Positions 59,068 through 64,000 of a stretch of DNA of 64,000 bases are shown here, one piece after another. The notes beneath the pieces are model-generated. The model did no database searches and was not told the origin of the DNA. It saw nothing but the letters and a program-made list of their open reading frames with translations. Each line of letters opens with the position of its first letter. The stretch's first letter is position 1. The translations under genes and the position numbers were made by a program. Where the stretch lies: contig JAFWQQ010000019.1 of assembly GCA_017545165.1 (NCBI GenBank), forward strand, positions 1-64,000, in the 5' to 3' direction. The DNA is from Oscillospiraceae bacterium. GTDB taxonomy: Bacteria; Bacillota; Clostridia; Oscillospirales; Oscillospiraceae.

Positions 59068-59394
59068 TTATTCTGTATAATACCGATCTTCCGCCCACCT
59101 GGCGGGATTCGTGTCGACATAGTCCCAGATTTCCCGGTAGTCTGCCTCACTCCGGATCACGTGTTCGTAGTAGGAGCGCTGCCAAAGAGGCGAATCCCCC
59201 AAATGCTTTCGGGACAATCGCGTTGTCAGTGATTTCAAAACGCGCACCACATCATACAGCGTAGGGGAGGGGCTTGCCCCTCCCGGGTCTTCGCGGATCG
59301 TAACGATCAAGTGGATATGGTTGGGCATGATAACGTGTTTGTCAATCATTACCGAGGGATATCGCTGGGGAAGTGCGTGGATTTGTTCTTCCAC
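59068..59394 (-). CDS. REP-associated tyrosine transposase (RAYT, Y1/HUH) - probably 5' truncated
   Basis: The HUH signature is VIMPNHIHLIV and the catalytic Tyr is in REIWDYVDTNPARW, with TRLSRKHLGDSPLWQRSYYEHVIR between, all as in RAYT/IS200-like Y1 transposases. The usual N-terminal ~40 residues are not seen; the frame stays open upstream through REP palindromes (59425-59499) without a credible start. A GTG at 59394 is only the first possible codon. One REP hairpin (59261-59284, GTAG first) lies inside the frame and encodes the SPSPT segment. RAYTs nick single-stranded REP DNA at a site near the GTAG foot. Confidence 0.75.
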   Translation of the reverse strand: MEEQIHALPQRYPSVMIDKHVIMPNHIHLIVTIREDPGGASPSPTLYDVVRVLKSLTTRLSRKHLGDSPLWQRSYYEHVIRSEADYREIWDYVDTNPARWAEDRYYTE

Positions 59395-59499
59395 ACACTT
59401 CCCAATGACTGTTACCCGGGTTTCGGGAGGGGCAAGGTCGCCCCTACGGTGTGGACGGATGTTGACGCGGATCGGCGGGCGACCAAAGGTCGCCCCTAC
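59261..59499. repeat. REP palindromes in and beside the RAYT-like gene
   Basis: 59261-59284: GTAG + GGGAGGGGC/GCCCCTCCC, plus strand. 59424-59447: GGGGC/GCCCC with CTAC at 59444. 59477-59499: GGGCGACC/GGTCGCCC with CTAC at 59496. The last two are separated by the same CGG(N)GACGGA-like sequence seen in the 32.5-kb array. Confidence 0.8.
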
Positions 59500-59556
59500 G
59501 GAGGAAGACGGAGCGTCGGCGCGAAACGGCGGACGGCCAATGGGCGGGGGCTGGGC

Positions 59557-60984
59557 TCAGCAAGCGATATCCACCCGGTAGACCTCGTAAAGACAGGTGT
59601 CGCTGTTGAGCGCGTAGAGACAGCCGTTGGCAAAGAGGAAGGGACTGTAATAAACGTCGCTGCAGTCCACCTTCATCAGCGCCTCGCCGTTGACCAGATT
59701 GACCAGCGTACAGATCCCGTTCTGCTCCCGGATCACCGCCAGGACCGGGGCGCCCCAGTCATAGGGGTCCAGCAGGCTGATCTGCGCCCCCTCCGGCAGG
59801 GTCAGGCTGAAGTCCTTGTCGTCCAGCACCAGCACGGAGGTCCGGCCGCCGGTCCTCCGGGTCACCAGAAGGTCGGTGATCGACACGTCCTCGCCAAAGC
59901 CGCGCAAAAGCGTACCGTCCGGACAGAGCAGGCCGCTCTCGTTCCAGCTGAAGCTCAGCACCACGAAGCCGCAGGGCGCCCAGTCGATGCCGGCCGCGTC
60001 GTCCGCGGCGGAGAGCACCGTTCGCCCGCTGTGATCCATGGCCAGGAAGCGGCCGGAATCATCCATGCCGACAAAGAAAGTGCCCCATTCCTCGGGCTCC
60101 ATGAAGAAGCGCAGCTCGCCGAGCTGCCGCCCGCTCCGGTCCACGACCCGGTACCAGTTGTTCTCGCAGAGCTTGAAATAGGCGCTGTCGCCCCCAAAGG
60201 TGTTGGGCAGGTCCGGGAAGCGGGCCAGCTCCCGCAGGCCGCTGTCCAGCACGGAGTACCCGTCCCCGTTCGCCCGGACGAAAATGTCCCGCTCCGCCTT
60301 GAGGCTCGGGTCCGTCAGGATCGCGGCGCCGTTTTCGTCATAGACCGTGCCGCGGTTCCCGAAAAAGAGCTTGTCCCCCACGGCACTGACCGAATAGGGC
60401 GACTCGGAGGCGCTTTCCCGCCGGAGCTCGCCGACAAAGCGCTCCCGCAGCAGATCATAGTAGAGAGAATAGCCGGAATAGGGGGTATAACCCACATAGA
60501 GATACGCGCTATCGTCCCCGGAGAGCGCCTCCCCGGCATAGACGACCTCAATGTAGCGGAATCCGGCCTGCCAGCGATTGACATAGTCCGGCCCGTTCAC
60601 CTCTTTGATGATCGCCGCGGAGACCGGGATCACAAGGGTCCCATCGTCCCGCATCAGGCCGCAGCAGTTGGCGCCGGCGCTGTACTGATACACCAGCCAA
60701 TACCCGTCGCACAGGGGATCGATGAGGTCGTAGCTCCCGCTCACCGGAACGCCCCTCCAGTCGAGCAGCTGCTGCATGCCGCCGCGCTGCGCGATCAGGC
60801 CGGCAGCCTCGCAGTCTGCGTTTTCGATGGCCGCGCCCTCCGCCTCGCCCAGCCTGGTCAGCGTCACCGTGACGCCGATGCCGCTGCCGACACCGCTGGT
60901 GATCGTATCGCCGAAGGCGCAGGCGGGCCCCGCCAGGGAGAAAAGCAGCAGCAGTGCCAGGCACAGGGAAAGCCGTCTCTTCAT
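59557..60984 (-). CDS. Secreted beta-propeller-like protein of unknown function, 475 aa
   Basis: A signal peptide (MKRRLSLCLALLLLFSLAGP ending ACA) is followed by repeated beta motifs of about 45 residues with Asp-Gly turns: CGLMRDDGTLVIPVSAAII, GNRGTVYDENGAAILTDPS, YRVVDRSGRQLGELRF, LAMDHSGRTVLSAAD. This resembles WG/KWG-type repeats. No catalytic motif. ATG 60984 follows AGAAGGA. A perfect consensus promoter lies 70 bp upstream. Confidence 0.75.
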   Translation of the reverse strand: MKRRLSLCLALLLLFSLAGPACAFGDTITSGVGSGIGVTVTLTRLGEAEGAAIENADCEAAGLIAQRGGMQQLLDWRGVPVSGSYDLIDPLCDGYWLVYQYSAGANCCGLMRDDGTLVIPVSAAIIKEVNGPDYVNRWQAGFRYIEVVYAGEALSGDDSAYLYVGYTPYSGYSLYYDLLRERFVGELRRESASESPYSVSAVGDKLFFGNRGTVYDENGAAILTDPSLKAERDIFVRANGDGYSVLDSGLRELARFPDLPNTFGGDSAYFKLCENNWYRVVDRSGRQLGELRFFMEPEEWGTFFVGMDDSGRFLAMDHSGRTVLSAADDAAGIDWAPCGFVVLSFSWNESGLLCPDGTLLRGFGEDVSITDLLVTRRTGGRTSVLVLDDKDFSLTLPEGAQISLLDPYDWGAPVLAVIREQNGICTLVNLVNGEALMKVDCSDVYYSPFLFANGCLYALNSDTCLYEVYRVDIAC

Positions 60985-61055
60985 TGCAGAATCCTTCTTT
61001 CTCATCTCGATCGTCCGCAGCGCGGCGGGCGAGACCGGCGGCAGAATCTGGTATC

Positions 61056-61084
61056 ATTATAGAAGCGCGGCGCTTTGCTGTCAA
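61056..61084 (-). promoter_or_regulatory. Perfect sigma-A promoter for the secreted propeller protein
   Basis: On the minus strand TTGACA (61079-61084), 17-bp spacer, TATAAT (61056-61061). Confidence 0.85.
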
Positions 61085-61112
61085 GGCAAAGCCCGCCGAC
61101 ACGGCGCAAACA

Positions 61113-61137
61113 AGGGCGCGGCCCTTCTGCCGCGCCC
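61113..61137. terminator. GC hairpin after the CAT-like gene
   Basis: GGGCGCGGC (61113-61121) pairs with GCCGCGCCC (61129-61137). It lies just after the tdk-CAT operon end; the U-tract is weak. Confidence 0.6.
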
Positions 61138-61220
61138 TCACAGTTATTCACTTGTTTTCGCGCGAGGGATCGGTCTGATCGGCCTTCGGCCGCTTTCCCG
61201 GGCGGTGCGTGCCTCCACAG

Positions 61221-61841
61221 TCACAGCTCCGCCATCATCCGCTCCAGCTCCCGGGCGAATTGGCCGATGTGCGCCCCGTCGATGAAGCGGTGGTTCACCT
61301 CCACGGAGAGGCCCAGCATCAGGCGGCCGTTTTCCGGAACAAATTTGCCCCAGGCGATGCGGGGGATGGCGTCGTCCGGATCCAGGTCCCGCTCGTTGGT
61401 GAGGGCGGTGAGATCCAGCCAGGGCAGGCAGGAGAGGAAGATCATGTCGATCCCCTCGCCGGCAAAGTCGATGAAATAATCCTGCTTCTCCGCCTTTTCC
61501 CTCGCCGCGGCGCAGAATTCCTCCAGGCTCCCCTCGCAGGGCAGGGTGACGATCTGAAAGCTCTCGCTGCCCGGCTTCAGATGGGTGAAGCTGGGGCGGC
61601 GGCTCTCCAGGCGCACCAGCTCCCCCTCGCGGATCGCGTAGGAGAAGGCCTCCACCCGCGCCAGGGCCCGGGTGCACAGCCAGATCATGCTGTGGTAGAA
61701 GGACAGGCCCCGCTCTTTGGTATAACGCCGCAGCGCCGTCACGTCCAGGCGGAAGGTGACGGCGTAGAAGGGGTTGGAGATGCCGGAGAAGAATGCGAAG
61801 ATCTCCCGCCGGGGCCAGGAAGACAGGTCAACGGGCTGCAT
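61221..61841 (-). CDS. Chloramphenicol acetyltransferase-like (CAT-fold) protein
   Basis: A 206-residue protein matching CAT in size and plan: FYHSMIWLCTRALARVEAFSYAI, ESFQIVTLPCEGSLEEFC, FLSCLPWLDLTALTNE, and the catalytic HxxxDG as NHRFIDGAHIG (CAT has HHxxxDG). So an acetyl or acyl transferase is likely; many such chromosomal proteins do not give chloramphenicol resistance. ATG 61841 overlaps the end of tdk by 14 bp and has GGGAG upstream. Confidence 0.82.
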   Translation of the reverse strand: MQPVDLSSWPRREIFAFFSGISNPFYAVTFRLDVTALRRYTKERGLSFYHSMIWLCTRALARVEAFSYAIREGELVRLESRRPSFTHLKPGSESFQIVTLPCEGSLEEFCAAAREKAEKQDYFIDFAGEGIDMIFLSCLPWLDLTALTNERDLDPDDAIPRIAWGKFVPENGRLMLGLSVEVNHRFIDGAHIGQFARELERMMAEL

Positions 61842-62415
61842 CCTGCTGCTCCCGGATCTTCCGCTTCCAGCAGCTGTGGCACATGGCCACATAGCTGTCG
61901 TTGCCGCCCAGCATCACCTGGGCGCCCTCGGTGACGATGCGCCCGTTCCCGTCGATGCGGGCGTTCACCGTGGCCTTGCGGCCGCAGGTGCAGATGGTCT
62001 TGATCTCGGTGATGGAGTCCGCCAGCTCCATGAGGCGGCGGGCGCCGGGGAAGAAGTGGGTCAAAAAGTCCGTCCGCAGGCCGAAGCACAGTACCGGCAG
62101 GTCCTCCTCGTCCACCAGGGTCCGCAGCTGGTCGATCTGCTCCGGGGTGAAGAACTGGGCCTCGTCGGCGATGATCACGTCCCGCTTCCCCGCGGCCCGG
62201 TAGGCCAGGGTGATGTCCTGCTCGGGGGTGATGATCTGGGCGTGGTTGGCAAGCCCGATGCGGCTGCGGATCACGTCCGCCCCATCCCGGGTGTCGGTGC
62301 TGGGCTTGATGAGCCAGACGCTCATGCCCTGCTCCTCGTAGTTGAATTTGGTGATCAGCGCCTGGGCGGACTTGGAAGAGCCCATGGCGCCGTATTTGAA
62401 GTATAGCTTTGCCAT
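61828..62415 (-). CDS. tdk: Thymidine kinase (TK1 type)
   Basis: A 195-residue protein: P-loop GAMGSSKS (residues 9-16), DEAQFFTPEQ (catalytic Glu/Gln region), LRTDFLTHFFPGAR, and zinc-binding CTCGRKA ... CHSCW. Phosphorylates thymidine for salvage. ATG 62415 follows AAGGAAGGAG; the longer frame up to 62679 runs through repeats and is rejected. Confidence 0.96.
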   Translation of the reverse strand: MAKLYFKYGAMGSSKSAQALITKFNYEEQGMSVWLIKPSTDTRDGADVIRSRIGLANHAQIITPEQDITLAYRAAGKRDVIIADEAQFFTPEQIDQLRTLVDEEDLPVLCFGLRTDFLTHFFPGARRLMELADSITEIKTICTCGRKATVNARIDGNGRIVTEGAQVMLGGNDSYVAMCHSCWKRKIREQQDAAR

Positions 62416-62429
62416 TTCAATCTCCTTCC

Positions 62430-62813
62430 TTATAGGCTCCCTCTCCGAGGGTCTTGGGTCTGGCACGGCACGTCCCCCGCAAGCGCCGTGACTGAGGGAG
62501 CGTCCGTCCCGCGACAGCGGGCGTGGGTGGGGGACGGCGGGCGCGACCTGAAGCGCCCCTACGGGTGCGGACGGACGTGGGCGCGAGACGAGGGGGACCT
62601 CATCCGTCATCCGCCTCGCGGGGGATCGGCGGATGCCACCTTCCCCGTGCGCGGGGAAGGCAAATACTCCCTCCGTCATCCGGCTTGCGTGAGACGCCGG
62701 ATGACACCTCCCTCAGAGAGGGAGGCAAGAGCCCCGCATCCCCGTCTTCTACGAACTGCGAACTCCGTACCGCCGCGTCCCCGTCTTCTACGAACTACGA
62801 ACTACGAACTACT
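62430..62813. repeat. Repeat-rich gap between tdk and udk
   Basis: Holds hairpins of the CTCCCTC/GAGGG type (62430-62500), a REP with GGGCGC/GCGCCC and CTAC at 62559-62562, CCTTCCCCG/CGGGGAAGG (about 62641-62662), CCTCCCTCAGAGAGGGAGG (62707-62726) and TACGAAC heptamers (62747-62763 and 62787-62813, each after CCGTCTTC). No gene is seen in these 393 bases. Confidence 0.7.
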
Positions 62814-63426
62814 GCATCAGATGGGCCCGGACCCGCTCGATGACCATTTCCAGGGCCACCTGGTTGTGGCCGCCCTGGGGGATGATCACGTCCGCCCGGC
62901 GCTTGGAGGGCTCCACAAACTGCTCATGCATGGGCTTGACTGTGTTGAGGTACTGGTCGATGACTCCCTCCAGGCTCCGGCCGCGATCCCGCACGTCCCG
63001 CACGATGCGGCGCAGGATGCGCACGTCCGCGTCGGTGTCCACATAGATCTTGATGTCCATCTCCTTGCAGAGCTCCAGGCTCTCATAGATCAGGATGCCC
63101 TCCACGATGATGACCCGGGTGGGACGGATGAGGATGGTCTTGTCCGTCCGGTCGTGGATGGTATAGTCGTAGACCGGGCAGAGGATGCTCTTGCCCTGCT
63201 TGAGCTGGCGGATGTGCTCCAGCATCAGGTCCGTGTCAAAGGCGTTGGGATGGTCGTAGTTGAGCTTGGAGCGCTCCTCAAAGGGCATGTCGTGATGGGC
63301 CTTGTAGTAATTGTCGTGATGCACCACCGAGACCTCTTCTCCGAAGGCCTGGATCAGCTTGCGGGTAATGGTGGTCTTGCCGCTGCCGGTGCCGCCGGCA
63401 ATGCCGATAACCATGATGTCTTGCAT
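62809..63426 (-). CDS. udk: Uridine kinase
   Basis: A 205-residue P-loop kinase: GIAGGTGSGKTTITRKL, HHDNYYKAHHDMPFEER, YDHPNAFDTDLM, PVYDYTIHDRTDKT and IVEGILIYES. Phosphorylates uridine and cytidine for salvage. ATG 63426 follows TGGAGGA. Divergent from deoD with overlapping promoters. Confidence 0.96.
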   Translation of the reverse strand: MQDIMVIGIAGGTGSGKTTITRKLIQAFGEEVSVVHHDNYYKAHHDMPFEERSKLNYDHPNAFDTDLMLEHIRQLKQGKSILCPVYDYTIHDRTDKTILIRPTRVIIVEGILIYESLELCKEMDIKIYVDTDADVRILRRIVRDVRDRGRSLEGVIDQYLNTVKPMHEQFVEPSKRRADVIIPQGGHNQVALEMVIERVRAHLMQ

Positions 63427-63468
63427 AGCCTTTCCTCCATCGTGTCATGTTTTGCCGTGTTTCGACTT

Positions 63469-63527
63469 ATCATACCATAGTTCTTTCTCTCTTTCAATTT
63501 GACTTTTGCCTTTTTCTTCGCTATACT
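63469..63527. promoter_or_regulatory. Back-to-back promoters of udk and deoD
   Basis: Minus (udk): TTGAAA (63492-63497), 17 bp, TATGAT (63469-63474). Plus (deoD): TTGACT (63499-63504), 17 bp, TATACT (63522-63527). The two -35 boxes are one base apart, so the two polymerases should compete or share a regulator. Confidence 0.75.
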
Positions 63528-63572
63528 GAAAAAAAGCACATCGTGAAACCGGAATAAAAGGAGGAACCCATC

Positions 63573-64000
63573 ATGCCGATCCCCACCCCCCATATCAACG
63601 CCAAAAAAGAAGACTTCGCCAAAACCGTTCTGATGCCCGGCGATCCCCTGCGGGCCAAGTTCATTGCCGAAACCTTCCTCACCGACCCGGTCCTGGTCAA
63701 CAACGTCCGCGGCGTTCAGGGCCACACCGGCACCTGGAAGGGCGTGCCCGTCACGGTCATGGCCTCGGGCATGGGCATCCCCTCCATCGGGATTTACAGC
63801 TGGGAGCTGTTCCACTTCTATGATGTGGACAATATCATCCGCATCGGCTCCGCCGGCGCGCTGCAGGACGATATCAAGCTGCGGGACATCGTAATCGCCC
63901 AGGGCGCCTGCACCAATTCCAGCTATGTCAAGAGCTTCGGGCTCGGGGAGCTGGCCACTTACGCCCCCATCGCCGACTTCACCCTGCTCTCCAAGGCCGT
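63573..64000 (+). CDS. deoD: Purine-nucleoside phosphorylase (DeoD type), 3' end outside the window
   Basis: MPIPTPHINAKKEDFAKTVL then MPGDPLRAKFIAE and GSAGALQ are typical of hexameric DeoD, which splits purine nucleosides with phosphate. About 142 codons are present out of roughly 235. ATG 63573 follows AAAGGAGG. With tdk and udk it forms a nucleoside salvage group. Confidence 0.93.
   Translation, partial: MPIPTPHINAKKEDFAKTVLMPGDPLRAKFIAETFLTDPVLVNNVRGVQGHTGTWKGVPVTVMASGMGIPSIGIYSWELFHFYDVDNIIRIGSAGALQDDIKLRDIVIAQGACTNSSYVKSFGLGELATYAPIADFTLLSKA

Noticed and set aside
59261..59284. Simple terminator inside the RAYT gene
   Set aside because: The hairpin has no U-tract and is identical in form to the dispersed GTAG palindromes.
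61221..61841. Chloramphenicol resistance gene
   Set aside because: The fold is CAT-like, but HHxxxDG is NHxxxDG and the gene sits in a tdk operon; resistance cannot be claimed.
62416..62679. N-terminal extension of thymidine kinase
   Set aside because: The open frame runs through repeats; the RBS and the family N-terminus support the start at 62415.

Overview
The window looks like a stretch of chromosome from a high-GC, spore-forming member of the Clostridia, most likely an Oscillospiraceae-type gut bacterium. This rests on spo0A and spoIVB, strong AGGAGG-type ribosome binding sites, sigma-A promoters with 17-bp spacers, Gram-positive lipoproteins and an ECF sigma factor. No rRNA, tRNA, prophage or CRISPR array was seen. 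About 60 genes are supported, most with their own recognisable promoter, RBS or terminator.

Layout. 0.2-9 kb: an unknown protein, a MATE transporter fused to a HATPase domain, a 17-codon hydrophobic peptide plus a secreted protein, an HpcH/HpaI aldolase with a YhcC-type radical SAM protein, and a PlsC-type acyltransferase overlapping a GltS-type symporter. 9-19 kb: a coiled-coil membrane protein, a small membrane protein behind a Fur-box-like site, a Dabb-YkvI pair, spo0A with 0A boxes upstream, a barnase-like lipoprotein, a propeller lipoprotein, a metal-dependent hydrolase and two VanY-type peptidases, the second lacking its catalytic Glu. 18.5-27 kb: a galactokinase-like protein lacking the catalytic Asp, an aminotransferase, an AT-richer secreted protein, pyroglutamyl peptidase, and a membrane operon led by a FUSC permease fused to an eroded HAD domain. 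27-39 kb: guaA and pyrG, a lipoprotein, a PurN-like protein without its catalytic triad, a phosphatase-GNAT fusion, a phosphoesterase and an unusual PEP/pyruvate-binding protein. 39-48 kb: spoIVB, a three-gene toxin-antitoxin locus, and an ECF sigma / anti-sigma / twin lipoprotein operon. 48-64 kb: mscS, ruvX, folC, rpmG-secE-nusG-rplK-rplA (closed by a terminator, without rplJL-rpoBC), nth, an acyltransferase, an M32 carboxypeptidase, a truncated RAYT transposase, and a nucleoside-salvage group (tdk, udk, deoD).

The most unusual layer is the intergenic DNA. Many gaps carry short palindromes of the form GTAG + GC-rich hairpin, sometimes in inverted pairs about 146-149 bp long. A REP-associated tyrosine transposase-like gene in the same window contains such palindromes in and just upstream of its reading frame. 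This suggests a Firmicute REP/RAYT system. Two other dispersed structured elements (a 157-bp three-hairpin element and a 51-bp terminal-inverted-repeat element) and seven loci of a TACGAAC heptamer repeat accompany it. Several enzymes here (PurN-like, GalK-like, HAD-like, VanY-like) have lost catalytic residues and may be regulatory or binding proteins.
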